A stretch of 64,000 nucleotides of DNA, taken from NCBI GenBank assembly GCA_008692225.1, contig VICG01000011.1, forward strand, positions 1,054,001 through 1,118,000. Reading direction: 5' to 3'. The number at the start of each line of letters is the position of its first letter. Positions within the stretch are counted from its first letter, which is position 1. The notes beneath the pieces were generated by a model that saw only the letters and a program-made list of their open reading frames with translations, was not told the origin of the DNA and did no database searches. A program made the translations under genes and the position numbers. This document shows positions 36,783 through 47,475 of this stretch, piece by piece. The stretch is from Monilinia fructicola (taxonomy: Eukaryota; Ascomycota; Leotiomycetes; Helotiales; Sclerotiniaceae).

Positions 36783-37678
36783 ATGATGGAAGATATTCAA
36801 AGTTTCGAGTAGAGGGTGTCCAAAGTTAATGCTAAGATCGAACATTATAAGGACCTCCATAAGGGCCTTCGTACAAAATGCAAACAAGCTTTGTAATCAA
36901 AACACGTGCCTTAAGATGAATTGGACACTTTGGAAGCAAGATCCGAAACTACTACCTCACAGAAAGATCAAGCTGAACTACAAGAGGAGTTGGATGACCC
37001 CTAAACTGAGCTTCGTCTTGCACGAGAAACCTTTGCAGATAGCCAGTGCGCTCACAAACTCGAGGTAGACAACTTAAATCGTCAGTTACGAAAGAAATAG
37101 AGTTCTTTTTACTCCTCTCCCACCAGAGATAATGATAGGAAATTCTGCCTTGCTGACCCTAATATTCTCGAAGAGGCTGATGACAAAGCCAATATCAACT
37201 ACGATGATTAGCGACAAGTCATGCAGGATGAACTCTCTCAAGTACATGGAGATGAACGAACTCGCTACTTTCCAACAGAGTGACTGGAGAGGTCGCCCGT
37301 CATTCCCATGGTCGAATGCGTATTGACTCCACATGACCATTCCAAGACTCTGGCGAAATGGCCCCTGTACTCGACTTTATCTACCTTGATCATAACCCTC
37401 TCAGTACTGCTCAAGAAGTATTCGATAGACTCAACCAAGGCAGCGATGTATTTCCGACTTTGTGGGCGAGGTTTCAACAACTTGTTTCCGAGCTTGATTT
37501 GTCTGGGAAGTCTTCCCTCGCAAGAACCCTCTGTCTATCGATCAATAAAAGCAATACTGTAAGAGCCCTCTCAAGGAACCTCCATCTATCGATCTGGACG
37601 GACAACATCCCTCTAAAGAACCCTCTCTCCATCGAGAAGAAAGCACGCTGCGCGCTGCACGCTGCACGTGATCTTTGA
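36783..37678 (+). pseudogene. gag-like retroelement remnant with many in-frame stops
   Basis: From 36783 one frame reads as a long charged, coiled-coil-like protein broken by stops at 36810, 36894, 36912, 37002, 37098, 37209 and 37281. Six of the seven are TAA or TAG, which would arise from CAA or CAG by C-to-T change, and the seventh is TGA. The frame then has short words like those of LTR-retrotransposon Gag (FPTE, then QEVFDRLNQGSDVFPTLWARF, FQQLVSELDLS in a second frame from 37358). No protease, integrase or RT is seen and no LTRs were found. I read it as a decayed, repeat-induced-point-mutation-hit Gag piece. Family identity is tentative. Confidence 0.5.
37515..37637. repeat. three degenerate 29-bp direct repeats
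   Basis: Units at 37515-37543, 37566-37594 and 37609-37637 share the pattern CCCTCn-AAG-(G)AACC-CTC-TCTATCGA. Spacing is 51 and 43 bp, so they are not an exact tandem. They lie at the 3' end of the gag-like remnant. Confidence 0.6.
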
Positions 37679-38204
37679 TGCAGAGCTGAAGACTTGCCCC
37701 ACCGACTACTTGTTGAGACCTCTCGGGATTTTTAAATTTTCTCCGTGATGAGCGCATTATCTGGATCAAGTCACTCAGTGATAGATAACACTCCCCCAAC
37801 AAGTAGCGTCGTCCTCGGTAGGCCTGGGTAGACCTTTGCTCGATAGAGAAAGATTCGGTGCAAGGTAGCATCTTGCTTCCCTCTAGGCAGGGTCCCTAGG
37901 CAGGGGATTTCAGCCTTGATTAGAAGAAATCCCTGCTTTTCGACGAATTTATTTTCGGATGATGATGTTTATTATCTATGGAGGAAAAAAGTGGCGTATA
38001 TGATGTGCGCACGACATGGTGTAGCAAACACTCTGTACAAGCAAGCACGTATCTTCTGCAATGTAATGGTCTTGACACAACCCTAAGATGGGATAGATTC
38101 TCAGAGGAAATGGTAAAAATTTTGAACTCATAAATGTCACTTCAATTGGTATTTTGCTTGTATGAACCCTGACGCCTAAGATGAGACCAGCTCAAACCCC
38201 AAAG
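37679..38204. other. 3' flank of the aldo-keto reductase gene
   Basis: About 530 bp. The inverted pair CTACTTGTTG (37706-37715) and CAACAAGTAG (37797-37806) is perfect over 10 bp with an 81-nt loop, and CTAGGCAGGG occurs twice near 37882-37906. It may be more transposon debris. No gene. Confidence 0.45.
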
Positions 38205-39236
38205 TTACTTCTCTTCGGGCCAAACATTGTAACCAAAGGTATCCTTCATGTTAACGAATCTAGTTGCTCTTCCTTCCGCAACCTTGTTGACTGCCGCAAA
38301 ATCTTCTTTCACTGAGAGTGATCAATTTCGCATTGCCTGCGATTCTTCCCGGGTTGCTGCTCTTTGGCAGAACGGCATATCCTCTCTTCAATCCCCATGC
38401 AATCAATACTTGTGCCAACGAAGCACCGTTCTTCTCAGCAATAGCGTTGAGCTCCTTGTTGGTGGAGACCTTCTCACCAGTGCCGGGGACTTGATCTTGG
38501 CTTCCTAATGGAGAGTAGGCAACTGGTACGATATCTTTGGAGAGACAGTAGTCGATGAGCTTTTGCTGTGGAAGGAAAGGATGGATCTCGATTTGGTTGA
38601 TGGTAGGCTTGATCTCTGCGAATGATAAGAGCTGATCAATTCCCTTCTCGGTCCAGTTCGAGACACCAATGGCTTTTGCGAGTCCCTCCTTGTTTAACTT
38701 CTCCAATGCTCTCCATGTTGGCTCTGGGTTCTCTGTCAAATCTTTCTTGATGACGTACTTTTCGCATGTTAGGTTCTATCGTTGTAATTTTGGAGTTCGA
38801 CGATTGATGTGCTTACCTTTCCATCAGCACCAATCTTTACTGATCTGTCCTCGTTCTTCTCTGCAGCAATTGGCCAATGGATCAAAAATGCATCAACGTA
38901 TGGTGTTTGAAGCTTCTCCAACGAGTTCTTCAAACTCCACTCGACATCTTCCGGTTCGTGCAGGTGGTTCCAGACCTTTGTGACAATGAAAATATCTGAT
39001 CTCTTCACACTTGGGTTGGCAGCAAGAAACTCTCGGACACCACTTCCGACTTCACCCTCATTCTGGTAGAACCAAGCACAGTCCAAATGTCTGTATCCTG
39101 CGTTCAACGCTGCAACGACGGCCTTGTGTGTCTCTCCTACGCTACCCTCGTTGGCAAACGTGCCAAAGCCAAGAGCTGGCATTTGAACTCCATTGTTCAA
39201 TGTAATCAAAGGACCTGTGACTGCTGGTGCTGCCAT
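38205..39236 (-). CDS. aldo-keto reductase
   Basis: NADPH-dependent (beta/alpha)8 barrel that reduces aldehydes or ketones. Exons are 38817-39236 and 38205-38757; the 59-nt intron joins DGK to YVIKKDL. The catalytic set is present: Asp and Tyr in GYRHLDCAWFYQNEGEVG, Lys in IVTKVWNH, His in FLIHWP. Cofactor-site features follow: GVSNWTEKGI, QIEIHPFLPQ, AYSPLGS, LPKSSNPGRI. One extra A in the TTT run 38307-38309 (plus strand) breaks the last 35 codons; corrected length is 323 residues, typical of the AKR family. It lies at the edge of the accessory block. If the synthase releases an aldehyde it could act on it, but generic AKRs are common housekeeping genes too. Confidence 0.9.
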
Positions 39237-41464
39237 GTTGTGTGTAAAAGTGTATATATTATTTCGTTTGTTTGGAGGGGTAAGGAAGCGGGGTACTACT
39301 GTCGATGTGAAATTGTATATGTATGTTAGGACGATATGTCAAAAATGGGTGGAATGAATAATCTTTATCTTTATCTTTATGTTCTACTAGGCAAGCATAT
39401 GTAAGAGATATGTATCAACGGAAGCTTCTAGTCGTATTAGACAACTCTTCACGACTTCTTTTCGGAATGGATTATTCAATTGCAAACCTAGTGTGCTAGC
39501 ATCTCTTGCTTCAGTATAGTGGAAGATGACGTCTCATGCCCCTCGCAATGTTTGGCTAATTTGTGCTACTAAGAGTAAAAAGTCATTTCAAGCCCACTTG
39601 AGTCAGGGTCCAAAGAGTGGAGAATGATGAAAATAAATGAACGAATGATAAACGCCCGAGTAAAAAGGTCTGAGTCTGAATGGAATCAAATTATCAATGA
39701 CGCAGGAGTGTACGTAAGAGGAGGAGGAGAGTGTATTTGGAGGTTATGCAGTCTCTTCAAGTCTTGAAGTCATCATAAGTAGTAAGGTTAGTAGTGATTT
39801 GGCAACATGCTTCCCGTGTGAAAAGGGGTATCTCATCTATCACTCCTCAGCTGTAAGGTGTGAGACTGTGAACAGAAACTATGGTTAAAATCTACATACA
39901 CTGTTACAGTGTATCCTTTCTCTTGTACTTGTAGTCTTGGATTGTATGTAATCTTTGGTCAACTTCTGGCTACCAATGCCAAGTCTCCAAGTCTGCCAAA
40001 GTTGCAACTTAGTGCTATCTTGAAAAGCTCGGAGTTGCTATGAAAAGGCTAACCTAGGCAGTAGGTAATTGCCTCAAGGCTTTCGTTCTTCTTTGGCTTT
40101 TCCTTTGCCTTTCCTTTTTCCTTTGCCTTTCCTTTTCCCTTTGCCTTTCCTTTTCCCTTTCCCTTTTCTCTTTTTCTTTTTCTTGATTTTGACCTATAGC
40201 TAGCTACTTGAAGCTTCGGCTGTTGCGCCTTACATCAATGAGAGGCATCGCTTACTAATCAAGTGGGGCGTCTATCCGACCTTAAGCCAAGACACCGGAC
40301 AAAACCTTATTTCCGCTAAACCTCCCCCTTCATCATGATAATCCTGTAATATACCTCGCAAGAGCCAGAATCCTCGAATACCGCATCGTTGATATGCTGA
40401 TATGTTGATACAGTATGGCTGTCAATGTGCTTGCTGCAAGATTGCAAATACCTGTAAATCGATACAGTAGCAAGCTTACCAAGGTAAAGCTACCTTGGTC
40501 TACCTTGGTCTACCTCGTCACAAAGTATAAGCATCAACAGTCCACAGCCAACGCATAAGGCACGATCGCACTCATTATTGAAAATGCAGAGAAACGCGCG
40601 CTCGCTTGCTATGATTTATCATCTCTCACTCAATGGCCATTGGCCTCCATGATCGATCGCCCTCGCATGAGAAGAATAGGTAAGAAGTACATAAAAATAT
40701 GGATCTCCTTATATAAGAAGCCCAACTAACGCTGCCGGTGTATGTATAAAAGGTGTACATGATGTTGCTATTCACACGACACGGCTAACAAGCCGGGCAT
40801 ATTACGGTGTGTCTATTTTCACCTCACATCCTTTATGTGGTTCCCTAGACGTCATGCTGGATCCCTTCTTTCTCTCCTTATCCACCAAACAAATCTTGAA
40901 ATGCAGCCTTTCTCACTAGGTTTAACTGATTAAATCCACAATAACTTGCCTTATCTGAAGCACAAAATTTCGAAATGGGAAAGCTAAAGGTCTTCATTGA
41001 AGTTCATTCGTAGACCAACAGACGTAATGCCACCTACAGCTCTGCGAGGATCCGCTTTTGACACAAAACTTTTCCTCGCCGGCCAAGAAGCCTTTTGAGC
41101 GTAGAGTCAGTTATTCATGTTTCAATACACTTTGACGGATCATGATTGTGGATCTTGGTGCATATTTTTGTCAAGGTGAAGACGACATTTTTTGCAGATA
41201 CGGATCCGGTCGTGCAGTACTATGAGCTCACTTGCTCGGTGTCGGCATCAATCTCAAGTCGGTTCCTAATAGGCCATTCCTGCTCATTCTCTAGCTTGGT
41301 TTCAGCAACCTAATTTCCAGATATATACGAAGGACCCTGCACACAGTGCACTACTTTACTTTCTAATCTCATACCTCTCAATCATTTACTCAGAGCTCCT
41401 ACTTACTGATAAACTTCTTCTCTATACCAACACTTTTATACTTCCTAAATCAAATATCTTAACA
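39237..41464. other. long intergenic region with pyrimidine-rich tract
   Basis: About 2.2 kb between divergent genes, holding both promoters. Contains the simple-sequence tract listed separately at 40086-40190 and an ATCTTT repeat near 39361-39379. The 100 bp before 41465 are pyrimidine-rich, as in many fungal leaders. Confidence 0.5.
40086..40190. repeat. CCTTTKCCTTT pyrimidine repeat tract
   Basis: Roughly 105 bp made of short C/T units such as CCTTTTCCCTTTGCCTTT, ending in TTTTCTTTTTCTTG. A strand-asymmetric polypyrimidine tract, 1.3 kb upstream of the HAD hydrolase gene. Confidence 0.8.
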
Positions 41465-42949
41465 ATGCCTGGCTTTGACGAAAAAGATTTGGCTGCTCAA
41501 GCCCAACCCGCCGTCAACGGAACAAATGATACTCAAAAGGAACGCAGTGGCTCAACCGCTCCAGGCTTCAACCACACCCTGGTTGTTCCAGGTGATGATG
41601 ATGATGGACCAATTGAGGTTCCAGCCTCAAGATCTTCCATCGCAGAGACTCAAGGACTCATGCATTCCTTGAACCTCGAGAACAAGGCCAATGGACGAAG
41701 AGGTTCGAGAAACAGCTTTGGTGCTGCTCTGCCAATTCCCCGTTCCAAGCGTCAGTCTCGTCTCTCCTCTGTCGTCACCCAAGACAGGCCTACAAGACCT
41801 GGAATGCCAGCCATTCAGCCAACTCGCGAGCTTCTTTCTTCGCAAGTTCAAGACATGTCCAAGATCAAGACTGAGGCCGCAAAGAATATGGCATTCGCTT
41901 TCGATATCGATGGTGTTCTCGTTCACGGTGATCGTTTGATCCCAGAAGGAAAGAGAGCATTGGAGATCTTGAACGGTGACAATGAGCTCGGTATCAAGAT
42001 CCCGCACATTTTCTTGACCAACGGTTCTGGAAAGGTTGAGCCTACTCGTTGTGCTCAACTCTCCAAGATTCTCGGAAACCCAGTTGCGACCGAACAATTC
42101 ATTCAATCCCACACCCCTATGTCTGCTTTGGCCGAATACTACGATACTGTCTTGGTTGTTGGTGGTGAGAACTACCCAGTGCCGAGAAGTCGCCAAGCTT
42201 TACGGATTCAAGGATATCGTCGTACCAAACGATATTGTAGCCTCCATCCCTACCATCTCCCCCTCAAGGAGTTTTTTACCGCCGAGCAGCGTGCCACATC
42301 TACCCCAAGAGATTTCAGCAAGACCAAGATCGATGCCATTCTTGTCTTCTCTGATTCCCGTGACTATGCCACCGATCTTCAAATCATTATGGATCTCCTT
42401 CAATCTGAGGATGGTGTTCTCGGTACCCGTGCTAAGGACCCTGTCTCCCAACGTATCCCTATCTACTTTTCTCAAGGAGATCTTTTGTGCCCTAGCGAGC
42501 ACCCAACTCCTCGTATGTCTCAAGGTACCTTCCGTATCGCTCTCGAGGCTATTTACAAGTCTATCACCGGAGTTGAACTGGAGCGTGTCGTTTACGGTAA
42601 GCCTGAGTTGGCTACCTACAAGTATGCTGATGAGGTTATGGCATCCTGGATGGAGACTATTCACGGCGAGGAGAAGTTGCCAGAGAACATCTACATGATT
42701 GGTGACAACCCAGCATCTGATATCATCGGTGGTAACAACTACGGCTGGAACACTTGTTTGGTCCGTACAGGTGTTTTCCAAGGTGGCGAGAACGATGAGG
42801 AAAACCCAGCAAACTTCGGTGTCTTCCCTAACGTTTTGGAAGCCGTCCAGGCTGCTTTGAGAAAGCAATTGGGTGATGACTTCAGAATGAACTGGAGCGA
42901 TTCTGTGAACCCGGTCGTTGGCGATTCTTCTGCTAGCGCAATCGAGTAG
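41465..42949 (+). CDS. HAD-superfamily hydrolase, CECR5-like
   Basis: HAD phosphatase-fold protein of the CECR5/Cat-eye family, usually mitochondrial; substrate not known. Intronless, 494 residues. The first 135 residues are polar and low-complexity. Motif I is AFDIDGVLVHG (DxD nucleophile pair), with LTNGSG as the motif II region, and YMIGDNPASDIIGGNNYGW as motif IV (GDNPxSD). Family blocks include KTKIDAILVFSDSRDYATDLQI and FRIALEAIYKSITG. Two compensating indels, extra C at 42175-42177 and a missing C in the run 42259-42263, garble about 28 residues after VLVVGGENY; the length is unchanged. The 28-residue garble is an error rather than a variant, since the other frame reads as the expected family sequence. 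Confidence 0.9.
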   Translation: MPGFDEKDLAAQAQPAVNGTNDTQKERSGSTAPGFNHTLVVPGDDDDGPIEVPASRSSIAETQGLMHSLNLENKANGRRGSRNSFGAALPIPRSKRQSRLSSVVTQDRPTRPGMPAIQPTRELLSSQVQDMSKIKTEAAKNMAFAFDIDGVLVHGDRLIPEGKRALEILNGDNELGIKIPHIFLTNGSGKVEPTRCAQLSKILGNPVATEQFIQSHTPMSALAEYYDTVLVVGGENYPVPRSRQALRIQGYRRTKRYCSLHPYHLPLKEFFTAEQRATSTPRDFSKTKIDAILVFSDSRDYATDLQIIMDLLQSEDGVLGTRAKDPVSQRIPIYFSQGDLLCPSEHPTPRMSQGTFRIALEAIYKSITGVELERVVYGKPELATYKYADEVMASWMETIHGEEKLPENIYMIGDNPASDIIGGNNYGWNTCLVRTGVFQGGENDEENPANFGVFPNVLEAVQAALRKQLGDDFRMNWSDSVNPVVGDSSASAIE

Positions 42950-44332
42950 AGAGTATTTACGAAGGCAACGAATTTTCTTAATTACCATTCTCGCATTTGC
43001 GAGCCTATGAGAGGCATTTCCATTATTCTACAGCCATTTGTTCTGTAGAATAATGGATGGAATTTAGGATTGATAAATTTGGGAATACAACTTTTAGCAC
43101 AGGTGCTTATTTGCTGTGAAGGGAAGGAAAAATGGCGTTTCAATTTTTTTTTTAGATGCATCACCCGACAGAGCTTGATGTTGAAAAAAAAATATTATTT
43201 CATATTACTTCTTCATAATACGTTCTGTTAATACTTGAGTGCATATCACTGTGAATTGCCGTTTTCCTACATTTGGAAGTGTCAGTCAACTGATAGTATT
43301 ATTCCACATGTTCCACATGCATCTCAGACCAACACGACGAAGAAAACGTTCGGGTTTGATGAAAGTCAATGATAGAATAGCAAGAATGTCATGTTACCTG
43401 CATTATCATCTCAAGCTTGGGAGAGAGAGTACTAGTGTACCAGTAGGTCAAACTCTGACAGCTTCTTGGGCCTTGAGCAACTCAGGGGTCGTTTTCTCGG
43501 ATAATATGCTTGTACACCTACTTCACTTCTTGTCCTTGGGGAACAGGACCAAAATCACCAATGGTATTGTATTACAACACTACATGATTTGACTTCCTTG
43601 TGATGATCTCATGGTTGTAGACTTGGGATGGAATATCTTTCCTGGCCGATAAGAGAGAGAGAGAGAGATCCAATATCGGATTGATGTCGAAAAATGCTAA
43701 GTATTGGGATGATTTTTTAGGGACCCAGCTTCTTTCATACTTCAAGACGAAACACTCGGAAGTAGATCCCATTGTCTTGTCGGTGCTTCGTTGATTCTAG
43801 AGGTTGAGACCATTGACTAGCCATATAATGTCACTTGTTGTAATCTGCTTCCAATTATGCCTCGAGAGTGGGTACAATATTCAACATAATCGCTTCTCTC
43901 TTTCAGATACATTTCTTCAAACGGCCAATTTCATAATATTATCGATATGGATACTCTTAAGATAACTGTATTTGTTTCTATCATCTACATTGAACTATCT
44001 GCAACCTTCAAAGGCCTTCCCATTCACCAACATTTCCTAGCTTAATGCCTTGCATTATTTTTTCATCCTCGTCTCAACATCATCCATCATTGCTATTCTA
44101 CCATATCCATATCTCGCTTCGAGGACCAATAGAAGACCAGAACACTTTCCTCTTCGACTCTTTTAAATAAAATACAATAGAATCTTCTCGGTCTACCTCC
44201 CTTCCTCCTCATCAAAACTTATCTCCACCACATTGATCCTTACAATATACTCAGCGATTTCCCTCAATTTTTGTTCTTTCACCCGTCCATTATACATCTC
44301 TTCAAAAGGCACAATTCTTTTCGATACTTACA
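42950..44332. other. intergenic; 3' hairpin and nothing else
   Basis: About 1.4 kb. A 15-bp perfect stem with a 9-nt loop sits at 43019-43057, 70 bp after the HAD stop codon (listed separately). The rest is AT-rich with T-runs near 43140-43155 and a GAGA tract near 43650-43670. The last 400 bp are pyrimidine-rich, fitting a promoter and leader. Confidence 0.5.
43019..43057. other. strong inverted repeat in 3' flank of HAD gene
   Basis: CCATTATTCTACAG and its exact reverse complement flank a 9-nt loop; one more T-A pair extends the stem to 15. It lies about 70 bp past the stop codon of the HAD hydrolase gene and should be inside its 3' UTR. Confidence 0.75.
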
Positions 44333-44458
44333 ATGCAATTTGAATTCACCCAGAGCCCTGACTTCAAACTCTATTGCTTTCGGTCTTTGATGCTCTTCTT
44401 GTGTGTTGTAACCATCGCCGTCTTCATCTATATCATCTTGGCTATGAGACATCATTAA
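44333..44458 (+). CDS. possible 41-residue single-pass membrane protein
   Basis: Not recognised. Single exon; ATG has A at -3. Residues 19-37 (LMLFLCVVTIAVFIYIILA) form a hydrophobic helix between polar ends (MQFEFTQSPDFKLYCFRS and MRHH). A pyrimidine-rich stretch of at least 300 bp lies upstream, as in fungal promoters. It could be a real small protein or an upstream ORF of the large gene that begins 490 bp later. Confidence 0.4.
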   Translation: MQFEFTQSPDFKLYCFRSLMLFLCVVTIAVFIYIILAMRHH

Positions 44459-44949
44459 GAAGAAGTTGTGAGTTCAATTCATTGTGTGGTGGTGATTCAT
44501 GAACTAATGGTGACTCAAGGAGAGTTCGAGAAAGTGTATGTTTATTTAATGATCTTACTTTTCAACTCCATCACAAATATCTGTCTCGCAGCACATTCCA
44601 GTGACAAAGGGAAGGGACTCTACTAATGATTCAGTTGCTTGTAGATACACTCTTTCACTGCCTAGGCATCTTGAGATAGAATATCATACAGAAGAAGTTT
44701 GTTGAGACAAGCAAGCACGTGCAGATCACAATATACATCAGTATAGAAGCAATCACTTGCGCTGATTTTGCTTTGAGTATAAAGTACGTCTATTCATTCA
44801 ACGAATTCTGTTTCTTCATCATTTGCTTCATTCGAATCATATAATACAAATTACTGACATATTCATTGTGTTCACAGAATTACCTTATTTCCAATCACAA
44901 TCAACCATCTTGTCCAATTACTCACCGACCGACTACCTGCACATTCACC
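44459..44949. other. spacer before the 44950 gene
   Basis: About 490 bp, AT-rich, presumably promoter or leader of the next gene. No repeat or motif found. Confidence 0.4.
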
Positions 44950-47475
44950 ATGACCATGGCGCCAGAGAACGACCATCCTAAGATGAAACCAATAAAGATT
45001 CTCGAAATTGATAACACCAATGAGTTCCCTGAACTTTCTTCGAGCCCTAACCCCCCACCCAAAAACCAGTTATTGCATCAAATTGGGGTTCATTATTCGC
45101 ATCAAAAATACCAAAGGAACCGCGTCCCATTCATCATTCTTCACTTCCGCCTCTTTCTGTTACTCCCACAAAAGAAATGCCACACGGCAGCCATTTAATC
45201 GAGGAGAAAGAAGATCTGCTTATCTCGCCTACTACGGCTGAGTGTATGAGTATTTTGTCTTGCGAAACCACCGAAACGGCCGTTGAGACAGACGAGCTTC
45301 ACAACCCTTGGGATTCTCCCGCCTGCAAAAGAAGATTTCAACATTTCTGTCCCGAAAGATGAAAATACCGATAGCGACACCCCCGTTCTCTTCCCGGATT
45401 TTATCGCAACAGATCCAGATACCACAGAACCTCCACAGAAAGAGCTTCTCCCCCCATTCACATTTCCTGCTACAGAAGGAGAACCAGAAGTTGATGTTGG
45501 CAACGCTTCACCGAAGCTCACACCGGCTAAAACAATGGAGTTTGGAGAACTGTCCGAAGCAGAAACGCCACGATACGCCTTCTTATATCAGAGGAGGTTT
45601 ACCCTTGCGCCAAGTTGTGGAAAACGATCCCGATAGAGTTATACATGCTATCAGGCATATGATGAATGGTATTGTTCAAATGAGAATGCAATTAGGTGCT
45701 GCACCCGAAGAGATCGAATTTCTTATCCAAAATCACCAACGCGCTTTGAAAGAGATTGATTTTCTGTCTGAGAATGAACGGATTGCGCGCTTGGCCGTTG
45801 AGAGAAGAGAAGCCGCAGATAAAGAGGCGCGTATAGTGCTGGAGAAGGAGCGTTCTGCTTATGCCGAAGAGGTGGAAAATTCGAAGTCTACCAAGTTTAA
45901 TCCCAGCGCCGTAAGTTTGGACTTGTGGGTATATGGATGTGAGCTGATGAATTTGCTAACTCTACATTTCAGAAGCCCTTTTCTCCTTCAAATCTTATGG
46001 CGGCAGAAGTCACCGGTTCCGCACCTCCGTTCGCAGGGTCATTTCCACCCAGAACCCAGACCCAATCTCCATTGAAATATTCCGTTCTTCACGAATCAGG
46101 TTTCACGGTAGAACAGAGTCGAACCCCGCCCGTTCCGTATAAGTTTCATCCTCTCCTCAACAGATCTAGAACATGGTCTATGCATCGCCCTTCAATTAGT
46201 CCAATTAGTCCAATTGGCCCGGCTGGTCCTTACAGTCACTTTAATGCCTATAACTCAAGACCTATGTCACCAATGTTTGCCCGCCAGTTCCAGTCGCCAT
46301 TTCCTATGGTTGCTTCGCAGCTGCCACTGTATTCACTCACAAATGTCGAAGTTGATCTGCGACAAGAAACTATCGTCCGGTCTCCACCTCAGTCTCCAAC
46401 CCCGATGCAATCTCAACTCCCTCGTTCATTGGCAGATGGGTCACTATTGCGGACACCTGTGCCGGGAAAGACAAATCATAAGTCTACTCCTACTTCACCC
46501 ACCAAAGAATTGTCCGCAGACCCCTCTTTCAGGGCTCCCAGCACAAATAGCAGTCCGCGGAGAAAGACCTCTGACTTTCATAAGATTTATCCCCAACCGC
46601 AGTTCTACCAGTCAAAACCACACAGCCTCAGGATGATCATCCCAGCAACAAACAGCGCCGACGAGATTCAAAAGGCCATCTTACAACTCCCGCGGACTCA
46701 CCGCCACATCTGTCCTTCCTCACTCACCTCCCCCGACTTCAAGTGTCACGTGGCAAACTGTCTCCTTCAACAGATCTGTCCGGATTTTACCCGCGAAAAA
46801 CGGATGTTCCTTCCGCCCCCCTCCTTTGAGCGACTGGCCATGGAACTACCCACCGAGAAATCCCCTCGCCAACCAAGACCAACAGTGCCAATTCGTGCAC
46901 CTCCCAGGGACATGTCTCGACTCCCTATCCCACTGCCACGGCACCGAAGCGCCACCCGAAGCCACCCCCGACAACCCCCCGATCTAGATCCCGCAGCACA
47001 GAGCCACTACTGCCCCATCCTTACGTGCGCCACCACCCGCGTGCACTCCTGGGGCTGTGCAAAGGACTGGAAGACGGGCTTCGCGGTGAATGGTATCACG
47101 CCCGCCGCGCCACACGCCGATGTGCAAATGTGTCAGAGCACCGGCGAGGTAGCGGCCGATTGGCGATGGAGAACGGTGATGGAGGGTCTCCGGATTGCGC
47201 ATGAGAGGGGAGACTATGGGTGTAGAGGCGGACGCATGCCCATCAATGCAGTGTTTCCCGTCGGCCACAAGGGGGCGGATGCGAGGAATTGGGGGCCGAC
47301 CATTCTTGCGCCGAAGGCTAGGGCGAAGAACGGAAAGCCGTATGGGAAAGATAGGGAGAGGGGACGATTGAGGGGAGGCGGTGATGGGGGCGGGAGTTCA
47401 CGCGGAGGAAGTAGGGCCGCCTCTCATGATTCGAGAGGCATGTTGGAGAGGGGGAATTCGGCCTGTTCGGCTTGA
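44950..47475 (+). CDS. uncharacterised 820-residue protein
   Basis: Not assigned to any family. Exons are 44950-45910 and 45973-47475 (62-nt intron, GTAAGT donor). N-terminal 200 residues are Ser/Thr/Pro-rich and acidic. A helical segment follows (RVIHAIRHMMNGIVQMRMQLGAA to NSKST) with many Glu, Arg and Ala, likely coiled coil. The middle (about 330-560) is Pro/Ser-rich. Near the C-terminus are Cys/His clusters (HICPSS, DFKCHVANCLLQQIC, HYCPILTCATTRVHSWGC) that could bind metal, then an Arg/Gly tail (RGGGDGGGSSRGGSR). Three indels in exon 1 (missing base near 45051-45065, extra A in 45327-45330, extra T at 45583-45584) are needed to link the frames; the corrected length is exactly divisible by three. 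The start Met is chosen as the first in the linked frame. Confidence 0.7.

Noticed and set aside
41627..42196. Long minus-strand ORFs under the HAD gene
   Set aside because: Shadows of a conserved coding strand, with no features of their own.
1073..47475. Genes with frame breaks as pseudogenes or programmed frameshifts
   Set aside because: The breaks are spread over unrelated genes, mostly in homopolymers, and each gene otherwise keeps family motifs and normal length. Sequence error explains them better.
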